DNA of 64,000 nt from Streptomyces zagrosensis. Lineage in GTDB: Bacteria > Actinomycetota > Actinomycetes > Streptomycetales > Streptomycetaceae. The translations under genes and the position numbers were made by a program. A model generated the notes under the pieces. The model was given only the letters and a program-made list of their open reading frames with translations, made no database searches and was not told the origin of the DNA. Positions 35,576-44,623 of the stretch are shown here, in pieces (the stretch's first letter is position 1; each line of letters opens with the position of its first letter). The stretch covers positions 33,773 through 97,772 of the forward strand of contig NZ_JACHJL010000027.1 of the NCBI RefSeq assembly GCF_014203645.1, read 5' to 3'.

Positions 35576-36350
35576 CGCTGGCATAGCGGCTAGAGCGCTA
35601 CGCCACGCAAGCACGCGCCCCTGCCTGGGGCCCTGCCCGCGGCCCTGATCCGGCGCCCATACCCAACGGCGGCACGTACGGAACCCGTGCGCTACCGCGT
35701 AGGGGTTACCCGACGCCGAACACCCCGGTGGGGCCCTTCGACCCCTGCCGGCATGTCCGACGATCGGGTGTCGCCCGCGGTCGCGCCCCCTAATACTGCG
35801 ACTAATACGGCAGTGGTTGACGCCCGGCTGCGCCGATGGCAACCATGCTGGTGGGCCCGCCACTCCACCATCGAGAACTGACATGGCCGCTGGACACCCC
35901 AACACCAGGTGACCCTGCGCCCCTCCCGGTCGATCGCGTACCCGACTCGCCTCACGGTGTTCGACACGGCCTCACCCCGTATAGCGGCGCGATGGGTCTG
36001 AACAGCAACGCCCACCCGCCACCGCCGCCCTACTGCCCAGCCCCCACGGACTTTCGCATGGCCCGGACGCCCCCACGCACCCGCCCAAAACCGCCCCTTT
36101 CGACTCCCGCGGCGGCCCTTACCCTGTCCGCTGTCCGCTGCCCGGTCCCCGGGCGTGCCCATGCCCTTGAGCGTTTGCCCTACCCAGCCGACCTGCCCAG
36201 CGGCCCACCCGGTGACTCACCCCCGGTGGGCAGGTCGGCCGAACCAGCACGTCTGCGTACGCCCCCAGAGGTCCCGCTCTGCCGCACCGGGGCCCCGCGC
36301 GCGGCCTCTTCGCTCGTCCCAGTGAGCTCGCACTCTTCGTGGAGACCCTT
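35576..36350. other. Non-coding stretch with a long-range hairpin
   Basis: I see no credible gene in these 775 nt; open frames here have no recognisable domain. Arms gccgacctgccc (36187-36198) and gggcaggtcggc (36228-36239) are exact reverse complements, with a nested partial dyad ggtgactcacc between them. The element lies ~110 nt before the NRPS stump start and may be a leader structure or old terminator. Confidence 0.45.
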
Positions 36351-36950
36351 ATGACCGCTGTAGGTGAACCGTCCACCGCCGACCGCCCCGACCGCGACCC
36401 CCTGCTCCAACGAAGCGGCACAGCGACAGCGCAGAGTGAGAACGGGGCACCACCTCAGCCGGCGACGGAGCGGGTACCGGAGCAGAGCTACCCCATGTCG
36501 TTCGAGGCCCAGGTCCGGGCGGCACCATCGGTTCCGGCCATCGAGTGGCGGAACGACCGCTGGTCATACCGGGAGTTGAACGCGCGGGCCAATCAGATCG
36601 CACATTGGCTGATCGCACGGGGCATCGGGCCTGAGCGGTTGGTGGGGGTGGCCGTGCCGCGCTCCGCCGCGCAGATCGCGGTCATCCTCGGCGTCGTGAA
36701 AACGGGGGCCGCCTACCTGTTGATCAACCCGGCGCACCCCGCCGAACGCATCCGCTCGATGACCACCGACGCTCGTCCCGCGTTCGTTCTCACGACCAGC
36801 TGCACGACGCAGGACCTGGCCGGTGTCCTCGCCGTCGAAGCGGTGGCGGTGGACGCACCCGATGTGGTGTCCGCGTGGGAGCGGTGCGCCCGCACGGACC
36901 CGGAGGACGACGACCGGTTGCAGCCGCTGTCGCCCGTGCAGCTGACGTAA
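36351..36950 (+). pseudogene. Truncated NRPS adenylation domain
   Basis: The 199-residue frame carries the N-terminal part of an adenylation domain: SYRELNARANQIAHWLIA (core A1), then VILGVVKTGAAYLLINPAHP (core A2). It stops at a TAA right after DDRLQPLSPVQLT, where core A3 (YTSGSTG) should follow. No downstream frame restores A3-A10, condensation or carrier domains, so the stump cannot activate an amino acid. It looks like the edge of a deleted NRPS gene. Confidence 0.8.
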
Positions 36951-37176
36951 GTGATCTAGATGTGCGGGTCGATCGCTGGTGAGCTGCGCCTCGCGGGCCG
37001 CAGCCCCGCCCGCGGCACCCCGCGCTGATGGCGCGTTCCGAGGCCGCGCGAACCACCCACCACCTGACGGCTGCGCACAGCAGTGGGAGCCGGGGCCGGC
37101 CTCGCTCACCTGAGGCTCGGCCCACGGCTCGTAATGCGGGCGGCGGCGGCCCACCGCTCAGGGGTGTCCCGGCGCG

Positions 37177-38511
37177 TCAGCGCCGCCACACGACGGCGTG
37201 GTGCGAGCCGGCGAGGTAGGTGTAGATGGGCTTCCTGATCGAGACTCCCGCGATGGTGCCCTCGGCGTTGACGAAGCTGGCCGAGCTGTACGGGTCGCCA
37301 GGCGCCGTGCCCAGATTGATAGCCGATCCGTCCGGCTGCCAGCGCACTGCCAGCTTGTTCTCCCGGCTGGGGTTGCCGGACCAGACGTTCCCGACGACGG
37401 TTTGTGAGTCATTGAGCGTCGCCCCGTCGCCCATGTTGTTCTCCATGCCCGCTGGGAACGGCAGCGCGGTGGACGTGCCATCGGCCGACCACAATTGGGC
37501 CGCGCGCCGGGTATCCCCTATCGGATAGCTCCCGGCGATATCCCCCTGGGCGTTGATCGCGCTTGCGGAGGCGCGGAGGCCCAGATCCCGGGTGGTGCCG
37601 TCAGCGTCCCACCGTACGGCGTGCGGATCGGTGTTCGACTGGGGGTACGCCCGAGAGGCGTTGCCGATGACCGCGCCCGCGTCGTTGATTTCATCGGCGT
37701 AGCTGGAGTCGTGGTCGGGCCAGCGCTTGCGGATCAGGGCACCGAGGTCGGTGGGCGTGCCATCAGGGCTCCACTGCACCGCGTGTGTCGCGGAGAGGCG
37801 ACCGCTCCAGGAGTACCCGACGACGATCCCCGCGTTGTTGATGTCCAGGGGCACGCTGAAGGTGTCACCGGACAACGGAGGCAAGGAGACCACCGAGCCG
37901 TCAGCCTTCCAGGTCACAGCCCTGCCCTCGGTGTGGCCGCCCTCACCTTCCCAGGACGCTCCCGCGATGACGCCCGCTTCGTTGATGGCGGCGGGTCTGG
38001 TGTGGGGATCTCCGGCAAGCGGGGGCAACGCGGTGGCAATGCCATCGTCCCAGCGCACCGCATGACCGTGCCGCGCTGCATCGGCGGTCGCCGTGGGCCA
38101 GGAGTAGCCCGCTATCGTGCCATCGGAGTTGACGCCGGTCGCTCTGCTGAAGACGTCACCGGGGGCGGGCGGCAGGGCGGCAATGCTGTTGTCCGGGTTC
38201 CAGCGGGCCGCCCGGTCGCGGTAGTTGGCGCTGTAGATGCCATCGGATGGCGTGGAGTACCCCACGATGACGCCATCGTCGTTGAGACCGGTCGGCTCGC
38301 TGTACCAGTCGCCGGGTAAGAAGGGCAGTTGGGTGAGTGTGGGGGCAGACTCAGGGCTGTCGGCGACGGCAGCCGGAGCCACGCCCACGACGAGGGATGC
38401 AGCGGCGAGGGCCGCGGAGGCGAGGATGCCGAGCGGGCGCGCGCGTTGGGCCGGGCGTCGGGCTACGCGGCTGGACGAGGCGTCGTACCGGCTCACTGTG
38501 CGGAGGGTCAT
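37177..38511 (-). CDS. Secreted HAF-repeat protein
   Basis: A Sec signal (ILASAALAAASLVVGVAPAA) is followed by about eight repeats of the type GxNxxGxIxGYS...AxRWxxDG (for example GVNSDGTIAGYSWP, DINNAGIVVGYSWSG, EINDAGAVIGNASR), the HAF beta-propeller-like repeat. Function is unknown; the 444-residue product is probably extracellular. It is convergent with the NRPS stump. Confidence 0.82.
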   Translation of the reverse strand: MTLRTVSRYDASSSRVARRPAQRARPLGILASAALAAASLVVGVAPAAVADSPESAPTLTQLPFLPGDWYSEPTGLNDDGVIVGYSTPSDGIYSANYRDRAARWNPDNSIAALPPAPGDVFSRATGVNSDGTIAGYSWPTATADAARHGHAVRWDDGIATALPPLAGDPHTRPAAINEAGVIAGASWEGEGGHTEGRAVTWKADGSVVSLPPLSGDTFSVPLDINNAGIVVGYSWSGRLSATHAVQWSPDGTPTDLGALIRKRWPDHDSSYADEINDAGAVIGNASRAYPQSNTDPHAVRWDADGTTRDLGLRASASAINAQGDIAGSYPIGDTRRAAQLWSADGTSTALPFPAGMENNMGDGATLNDSQTVVGNVWSGNPSRENKLAVRWQPDGSAINLGTAPGDPYSSASFVNAEGTIAGVSIRKPIYTYLAGSHHAVVWRR

Positions 38512-38702
38512 GGCTTCTCCAGGAAGAGGCGGCGGTGGGCGGCGATACCTGGCAGATAGTAAGTCGCTGCCGAGTACCGGTATATGACGCCTCGTTACTG
38601 AAGGGTGCTACCGCCTGCCGGATCATGGCCACCCACGGCGCATACTCCGGCGGACCGGAGTTGGTGCGCGGCGGCGCGTTGACCCGTGGTGTGTCGGCCT
38701 GC

Positions 38703-39584
38703 TTACGGCAGCGGTGTGCCGCCGGTCGCGTTGACGATCTCCGCGGTGATGAAGGATGCCTGTGGTGAGGCGAGGAAGACATAGGCGGGCGCCATCTCGA
38801 CAGGTTGCGCCGGTCGGCCGAGTGGGGACTGCTTGCCGAACTCGACGGTGTCCGGCAGGGTCGCGGGAATCAGTGGCGTCCACACCGGTCCCGGTGCCAC
38901 CGCGTTGACGCGGATGCCCCGGTCAATCACCATCTGGGCCAGCCCCTGGGTGAAGGTGACGATGGCTCCCTTGGTCATTGCGTAATCGAGCAGGTGGGGA
39001 CTGGGTTTATAGGCCTGTACGGAGGTGGAGTTGATGATGCTGCCGCCCTCGGGAATGTGCGGCAGAGCGAACTTCGACAACCAGAACATGCCGTAGAGGT
39101 TGGTGTGCATGACGCGGTCGAACTGCTCGGTGGAGATGGCCTCGATGCCATCTGGTTGCGACATCTGATACGCCGCGTTGTTCACCAAAATGTCGATGCG
39201 GCCGAACTCGCCCACGGCCTTTTCTATCAGGGACCGACAGTTGCCTTCTGCGCGGATATCACACGAGACGGCGATCGCGCGGCGGCCAGCGTCTTCCACC
39301 AATTGGCTGGTCTTACTCGCTTCGTCTTCTTCTTCGGCTAGGTGCGTGAAAAGTACATCGGCGCCCTCGCGAGCAAAGGCCAGCGCCACCGCCCTGCCGA
39401 TTCCTGAGTCCGCGCCGGTGATCACGGCCTTACGGTCCTTGAGGTGACCGCATCCTCGATAGGACTCTTCACCGTGGTCCGGAGGCGGGTCCATCGGCCC
39501 GGTCCAACCGGGGTGAGGCTGGTCCTGGGCGGGGAACCGGGGCTGTGGGTGCTGGTGAGCGGGATGTTGCGGCTGCTGGTTCAC
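38703..39584 (-). CDS. Short-chain dehydrogenase/reductase (YhdF-like)
   Basis: The protein has an N-terminal His/Pro/Gln-rich lead (QQPQHPAHQHPQPRF) and the motif PPPDHGEESYRG typical of the stress-type SDR subgroup. Core elements are GADSGIGRAVALAFAREGAD, NNAAYQM, the Ser in NSTSVQAY and the YxxxK pair in LDYAMTKGA. It is an NAD(P)-dependent oxidoreductase of unknown substrate. Confidence 0.88.
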   Translation of the reverse strand: MNQQPQHPAHQHPQPRFPAQDQPHPGWTGPMDPPPDHGEESYRGCGHLKDRKAVITGADSGIGRAVALAFAREGADVLFTHLAEEEDEASKTSQLVEDAGRRAIAVSCDIRAEGNCRSLIEKAVGEFGRIDILVNNAAYQMSQPDGIEAISTEQFDRVMHTNLYGMFWLSKFALPHIPEGGSIINSTSVQAYKPSPHLLDYAMTKGAIVTFTQGLAQMVIDRGIRVNAVAPGPVWTPLIPATLPDTVEFGKQSPLGRPAQPVEMAPAYVFLASPQASFITAEIVNATGGTPLP

Positions 39585-40021
39585 GGCTGTGTTCCTCGGC
39601 TTCCTCTGTTTCCTAGGTTTCCTCAGTTTCCGCGGTTCCCTTAGTTCCGCGGTTTCCCTCGTTTCCGCGAAGCCCTGGCCTTGGCGACTGCTGAGGTCCT
39701 CGCCTTGTGGGATCTCACAGACTTACGGGCCTGGTGTAAGCCAGATCGGACCCGCGTCGGCACGGGCGGGGGCGAGCGGTCAAGGGGTGCGTCCCGACCA
39801 CCGACCATCGATCCCCGACCAGCGAGCAGTACGCACGGCTTGGCGAACGAGCCCACCACCGTCCACGGCCGTCCATGGCGATCTCGCGCACGAGTTCCCG
39901 CTCCAGAGCAGCCAAAACGCCACATCGTTGGAAATGGCAATAGGCAAAATGGCAATAGGCATCTGTCGGGAGCGTGGTGTGGGAGGCCGGCCGTGCGTGC
40001 CTCCCACACCATGCCTGAGGC
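39585..40021. repeat. Intergenic region with T-rich short repeats
   Basis: No gene is seen in these 437 nt. From about 39591 to 39670 there is a degenerate array of tttcct/tttccg units of 9-10 nt on the plus strand, just upstream of the minus-strand SDR start. A direct repeat of aatggcaataggc lies near 39935-39960. Confidence 0.55.
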
Positions 40022-40444
40022 TCACCCGTGGTACTCGCTCACCACGTCCACGACCCAGGTGACGCCAAAGCGGTCCCTGAGCATCCCGTAGAGCGGGGCC
40101 CACTGCGCAGGTGCCAGTGGCTGCACTATGGTCGCTCCCACAGAAAGCTTCTCCCAGTACGCGGTGACCTCTTGCGCGGTATCGCCTCGAAGGGAGACGA
40201 AGAACGAGTTCTCACCTCGGTTCCACGGCAGCTGCGAGGGCACGTCGTAGGCCATTACGTGGAAACCGCTGGCCGCGACGACCTGGCCCCACATCACGTT
40301 GTCCGCATCGGCCGGGTCTTGTACGTTCCCCGCGTCCTTGTAGGTGACAACGGCAATGTCACCACCACATACCGACTGATAGAAGTGGAGTGCCGCACGG
40401 GCATCGCCCTGGAAGTTCACATGGGTCACGGACTTGACGGACAT
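40022..40444 (-). CDS. VOC-family (PhnB-like glyoxalase fold) protein
   Basis: The 140-residue protein begins MSVKSVTHVNFQGDARAALHFYQSVCGG, the PhnB/VOC pattern, and ends RDRFGVTWVVDVVSEYHG. It is a small metal-binding-fold protein; whether it is enzymatic is unclear. A strong gaggagcc ribosome site precedes the ATG. It is divergent from a WYL regulator, a common pairing. Confidence 0.88.
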   Translation of the reverse strand: MSVKSVTHVNFQGDARAALHFYQSVCGGDIAVVTYKDAGNVQDPADADNVMWGQVVAASGFHVMAYDVPSQLPWNRGENSFFVSLRGDTAQEVTAYWEKLSVGATIVQPLAPAQWAPLYGMLRDRFGVTWVVDVVSEYHG

Positions 40445-40726
40445 GTATGGCTCCTCGTTCTTTGATCATCGTTTCTGGGCGCCGTGCAGCGCCCCGGCCG
40501 GACCACCGGCCCGCATCACCGACACGGCACGGCCGCAACACGGCACAGCCGCGACACCGACGCGGCACTGGCCGCGGACACCGACCACGGCACCGACCGG
40601 ACAAGGGTGGCGTGGGGCGGTTCCACAGAGGGGGTCCTGCCGGCCGTCTTGCGTGGTGCGGCCTGAAACCACAGTCGCAGTGGAAGAGGCCAGGGTGTGG
40701 CCGCTTCCTCGGGCACCATGGGCGGC

Positions 40727-41734
40727 ATGCCGAAAACCTCAGCGCGCCTGCTGTCACTGCTCTCGCTGCTCCAGGCGCGCCGGGATTGGCCGGGCGCGCT
40801 GCTGGCCGAACGACTGGACGTCAGCCCACGCACCGTGCGCCGTGACATCGACCGGCTGCGCGAGCTCGGCTATCCCATTGCGACCTTCAAGGGACCCGAT
40901 GGCGGGTACCGGCTCGAAGCCGGTACGGAACTGCCCCCGCTGCTGTTCGATGACGAGCAGGCCGTCGCCCTCGCCATCGCACTTCAGATCGCCACCACCG
41001 CCGGTGCCGGCATCGAGGAAGCCGCAGTGCGCGCGCTGACCACCGTCCGGCAGGTCATGCCCGCACGGCTGCGCCGCCGGATCGACACCCTCCAGGTCAC
41101 CGCCGTCGAGCGGCCTGCGTCCCGGCCGCACTCACCGGCCGACAGCAGCGTGCTCATGACGCTCAGCGCCGCGGTCCACGCCCGCGAAGTGCTGCGCTTC
41201 GGCTACGCCTCCGGGTCCCCAGCGGGGGCCGGAGACGGCGGCGGCGATGCCAGCGGGCCCCCGCCGCGCCGGGTGCAGCCCCATCACCTCATCACCTGGG
41301 GCGGGCGCTGGTACCTCGTTGCCTGGGACCTTGACCGCGAGGACTGGCGGACCTTCCGCGCCGATCGGATCACCCCGCGCACCCCCACCGGCCCCCGCTT
41401 CACGCCGCGCGAACTGCCGGGAGGCGCGGTGTCCGCCTTCATCGCCAGCAGGTTCTCGGGCTCGGACGGCTCCGACACCTGGCCCTGCCGTGGCGAGGTG
41501 ATCCTCGATCTACCCGCCGCCACCGTGGCCCGTCACCTTCACGAAGGAGTCGTCGAGGAATGTGGCCCGGACCGCTGCCGGCTCATCGCAGGCTCCTGGT
41601 CATGGCCCAGCCTGGCCGCCAGCATCGGCCGGTTCGACGCTGACATCGAGGTCGTGGGCCCGGCCGAGCTCAAGGCCGCCTTCGCGTCTCTGGCCTGCCG
41701 CTACGCCAACGCCGCAATCGACACGCCCGGCTGA
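40727..41734 (+). CDS. YafY-type HTH/WYL-domain transcriptional regulator
   Basis: The N-terminal winged helix (TSARLLSLLSLLQARRDW, LLAERLDVSPRTVRRDIDRLRELG) is followed by a WYL domain (VQPHHLITWGGRWYLVAWDLDREDWRTFRADRI). WYL regulators sense small ligands or nucleic acids. The ATG at 40727 (MPKTSARL) was preferred to upstream ATGs at 40718 and 40697. It probably regulates the divergent VOC gene. Confidence 0.9.
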   Translation: MPKTSARLLSLLSLLQARRDWPGALLAERLDVSPRTVRRDIDRLRELGYPIATFKGPDGGYRLEAGTELPPLLFDDEQAVALAIALQIATTAGAGIEEAAVRALTTVRQVMPARLRRRIDTLQVTAVERPASRPHSPADSSVLMTLSAAVHAREVLRFGYASGSPAGAGDGGGDASGPPPRRVQPHHLITWGGRWYLVAWDLDREDWRTFRADRITPRTPTGPRFTPRELPGGAVSAFIASRFSGSDGSDTWPCRGEVILDLPAATVARHLHEGVVEECGPDRCRLIAGSWSWPSLAASIGRFDADIEVVGPAELKAAFASLACRYANAAIDTPG

Positions 41735-41745
41735 ACCGTCCGACA

Positions 41746-41779
41746 CCCTGGTGGGCAGGCCGCCGCCTACCCACCAGGG
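41746..41779. terminator. Bidirectional terminator between convergent genes
   Basis: Arms ccctggtgggcaggc and gcctacccaccaggg form a 15-bp stem with one mismatch and a 4-nt loop, in the 57-nt gap between the WYL regulator and the alcohol dehydrogenase stops. Confidence 0.8.
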
Positions 41780-41791
41780 GTTGCCAGCGCA

Positions 41792-42829
41792 TCAGGGTGT
41801 GACGAGAACCTTCAGGGCCTCACGCTGGTCCATCGCCCGATAGCCCTCGGGTACCTGGTCCAGGGAGACGGTGCGGTCGAAGACGCGGCCTGGCTCGACA
41901 GTGCCGTCCAGGACAGCGGGCAGCAGTTCGTCAATGTAGGCGCGCACCGGCGCGGGCCCGCCGGTCAAGGTGATGTTCGGGCCAAAGAGGCTGGCGAAGC
42001 CGACTGGGGCAGCCGCGTACTGCGGGACGCCGACCCGGCTGATCACTCCGCCGGGGCGGACGACGCCAATGGCCATCTCATAAGCGGGCATGTGCCCCAC
42101 GGCTTCCAGCACGGCGCGGGTGCCGTGGCCGCCGGTCAGCTCGCGGACCTTGGCGATGCCCTCGTCGCCACGCTCCGCGACGACGTCGGTGGCACCGAAG
42201 AAGCGGCCGAGGTCGGTGCGGTCCTTGTGACGGCCCATGAGAATGATCCGCTCCGCGCCGAGGCGCTTGGCCGAGAGGACGGCGAGTAGGCCAACGGCGC
42301 CATCACCGATGACGGTGACCGTGTCGCCGGGCCGGACGCGGGCCTGTTGGGCGGCGTGGTAGCCGGTGCCGTACACGTCAGCAAGAGTGAGCAGCGACGG
42401 TAGGAGCGCCGCGTCCACATCCGCCGGCAGCTTCACCAAGGTGCCCTGAGCCTGTGGCACCCGGACCGCCTCCGCCTGGCCGCCACCGATACCGCCGGCC
42501 GCGTAGAAGCCCCCGTTAGGGCACGAGGTGTGCAGGCCCTCCCGGCAGTGCTCGCAGGTGTTGTCCGCAAAGGCGAACGGGGAGACCACCAGGTCACCGC
42601 GCTTGAACCCGGAGACGTCGGAGCCGAGTTCTTCCACGGTGCCGAGGAACTCATGGCCCATCGACACGGGGCGGTCAGAGGCGGCCATGGTGTGGTAAGG
42701 GTGCAGATCGCTGCCGCAGACGCAGGAGCGCACCACCCGCACGACCGCGTCGGTGGGCTGCTCGATGACCGGATCAGGCGCGTCGTGGACACGTACATCG
42801 CCGGCTTCGTACATGAACGTTGCCCGCAT
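41792..42829 (-). CDS. Zinc-dependent alcohol dehydrogenase (MDR family)
   Basis: The 345-residue protein has the catalytic zinc ligands Cys in VCGSDLHPY and the GHEFLG motif, a short structural-zinc lobe (NTCEHCREGLHTSC, three Cys visible), and the cofactor motif VIGDGAVGLLAVLSAKRLGA. It oxidises alcohols or reduces aldehydes with NAD(P). It is not obviously linked to neighbours. Confidence 0.9.
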   Translation of the reverse strand: MRATFMYEAGDVRVHDAPDPVIEQPTDAVVRVVRSCVCGSDLHPYHTMAASDRPVSMGHEFLGTVEELGSDVSGFKRGDLVVSPFAFADNTCEHCREGLHTSCPNGGFYAAGGIGGGQAEAVRVPQAQGTLVKLPADVDAALLPSLLTLADVYGTGYHAAQQARVRPGDTVTVIGDGAVGLLAVLSAKRLGAERIILMGRHKDRTDLGRFFGATDVVAERGDEGIAKVRELTGGHGTRAVLEAVGHMPAYEMAIGVVRPGGVISRVGVPQYAAAPVGFASLFGPNITLTGGPAPVRAYIDELLPAVLDGTVEPGRVFDRTVSLDQVPEGYRAMDQREALKVLVTP

Positions 42830-43297
42830 GGGAACATCTCACTTTCTCATTGTCATGACCAAGGGAAAAAGGTTCACGGCGGACTACAGCATGGTGGGCA
42901 CGCGGCCGAATATGCGATGCGGCACTCCACACACATACCTGGAGTGCGAAATCTTCGGCGCGATGTCGCCGAGCGCCTTTAGCGCGGCTGATTTCTGTAT
43001 AGACACAACGCTATCCTTCTCCTGGTTCATCGGGCGCCCAGGAAAGGCGTGGAGGTGCAGTAGGGCTTCTTCCGGTGCCACACCCCCAGGCTCGCACTTG
43101 CGCACGGGCGTGCACCGGGCGGGGGTGCCTTGCGAGGAGGCAGCAACGGCCTGGAAAAACTCTCCCCACAAAACAACAACGTCGGTTTCCAAGGCCATTA
43201 CCAGGCCTTGGAAACCGACGTCACGCACGCCCCTAAAGGAACCAACAGCATTCCGCGGTGGGGGAGCTGGGCTCATCGGCGGGCGGTGCCCCCGGGG
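42830..43297. other. Intergenic region between alcohol dehydrogenase and sugar dehydrogenase
   Basis: This 468-nt region holds the alcohol dehydrogenase promoter side and the terminator at 43179-43221. A 130-codon minus-strand frame covers much of it, but it spans the terminator and has no recognisable domain, so no gene is called. Confidence 0.5.
43179..43221 (-). terminator. Intrinsic terminator of the sugar dehydrogenase gene
   Basis: A perfect 18-bp stem (acgtcggtttccaaggcc with its exact reverse complement) closes a 7-nt loop. Read on the minus strand it is followed by tgttgttttgtg, a T-rich tail, 77 nt after the sugar dehydrogenase stop. This is a textbook intrinsic terminator, unusual for so GC-rich a genome. 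Confidence 0.88.
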
Positions 43298-44623
43298 CTA
43301 CCGCAGGGTCACCTGAAACACCTTGTCGGAGCCGTTCGGCTGGCCGCCCCCCAAGTCCGCATTGGTCGTGGTGAGCCACAGTGCGTTGGTGCCGGGCACC
43401 TTTTCGACCGTGCGGAGTCGTCCGTAAGCACCCGTGTAGTACGCCTCGGGGGTGCCGGCGCCAGAGGAGTCCACCGGGACGCGCCAGAGGCGTTGGCCGC
43501 GCTGGGCCGCGAGGTAGAGCGCGCCGTCTGCGTAGGCGATGCCGCTCGGCGACGCCTCGCTGACCGCCCACTGCCGCTCGGGGTTGGTCATGCCAGGTGT
43601 CGAGCACTGGCCCTCGCAGACCGGCCAACCGTAGTTCTGGCCCGGCTTGATGAGGTTGAGTTCGTCGTACGCGTTGTTGCCGAACTCCGCCTCCCACAAC
43701 CGGCCCTGGGCATCCCAGGTCAGACCCTGTGGATTGCGGTGGCCGATGGAGTAGACGAGGGATTCATAAGGGTTGCCGGGAGCGGGCTTGCCCTCCGGGG
43801 TCATCCGGAGAATCTTGCCGTTGAGGGACGCCTTGTCCTGGGCGAGCCCGGACTCGAAGGCGTCCCCCGTCGTCGCGTACAGCAATTTGTCCGGGCCGAA
43901 TTGGAGCCGGCCACCGTTGTGGAACCTGTGCTTCTTGATGCCGGAGACCAGCACGGTGTAATTCCCGAGCCGGGAGCCGTCGTACGTCATCCGGACGATC
44001 CGGTTGTCGTTTTGAGCCGAGTGCATCAAGAAGATGTGGTGGTCGCGATTCCAGTTCGGCGACACGGCCACGCCGAGCAGCCCGCCCTCGCCGTTGGTGG
44101 TCACCACGTTGGGGACCGTACCGGCCTCCACGCGCTTGCCTGCCCGAGACAGCCGGAAGACCTTGAACGTCTCCCGCTCGGTGAGCAGCGCTGACCCGTT
44201 CGGCAGCCAACTCAGTCCCCATGGGACCGACCAGCCGCCGGAGACGGTACGGATCGCGGATGGCACGGAGCGCCCGTGGTGGCCGCCGCGAAGTGCTCTG
44301 GCGCGCAGGTCAATGGCGCCTGCCGGGCCGGGGGCGTTGGCGGAATGCGACGCGTTCCGCTCGCTTTCGGCCAATTTCGGGAGCGTTCCGGCGGGCGCGC
44401 CCAAGGCGGCCGGGGAGTCGGCGCCCTGGATGGCCGAGTACGGAATGTGGCCGGAAGCGGCCGTGGCCGCGTGGCCCGGGCCGGCGGCCCGATGAGTGGC
44501 GGTCGCGGCATTGCCGGTCGCTGCGGTGGCGGTGAGCAGTCCCGCGGTCAGCGCGGTCGTGGCGGTCAACGCGAGCAGCGTGCGCCGGCGGGCCTGCCGG
44601 GAAGTGCGGGGGACCCTGGCCAT
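43298..44623 (-). CDS. Secreted PQQ-type glucose/sorbosone dehydrogenase
   Basis: The 441-residue protein has a signal peptide (RRTLLALTATTALTAGLLTATAA) and the six-blade GSDH propeller: GGWSVPWGLSWLPNGSALLTER, TNGEGGLLGVAVSPNW, RFHNGGRLQFGPDKLLYATTGD, SIGHRNPQGLTWD, NYGWPVCEG. The His/Arg/Asn residues in these match PQQ-binding soluble aldose dehydrogenases. A strong aggaggaa ribosome site precedes the ATG. It diverges from pqqABCDE, so it is the likely user of the PQQ made next door. Confidence 0.88.
   Translation of the reverse strand: MARVPRTSRQARRRTLLALTATTALTAGLLTATAATGNAATATHRAAGPGHAATAASGHIPYSAIQGADSPAALGAPAGTLPKLAESERNASHSANAPGPAGAIDLRARALRGGHHGRSVPSAIRTVSGGWSVPWGLSWLPNGSALLTERETFKVFRLSRAGKRVEAGTVPNVVTTNGEGGLLGVAVSPNWNRDHHIFLMHSAQNDNRIVRMTYDGSRLGNYTVLVSGIKKHRFHNGGRLQFGPDKLLYATTGDAFESGLAQDKASLNGKILRMTPEGKPAPGNPYESLVYSIGHRNPQGLTWDAQGRLWEAEFGNNAYDELNLIKPGQNYGWPVCEGQCSTPGMTNPERQWAVSEASPSGIAYADGALYLAAQRGQRLWRVPVDSSGAGTPEAYYTGAYGRLRTVEKVPGTNALWLTTTNADLGGGQPNGSDKVFQVTLR

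Noticed and set aside
35836..36354. A 172-codon plus-strand frame before the NRPS stump
   Set aside because: The translation is Pro/Arg-rich without a domain, includes the stem-loop at 36187-36239, and has no ribosome site.
42884..43276. A 130-codon minus-strand frame downstream of the sugar dehydrogenase
   Set aside because: It contains the perfect 18-bp terminator stem, and the peptide has no recognisable features.
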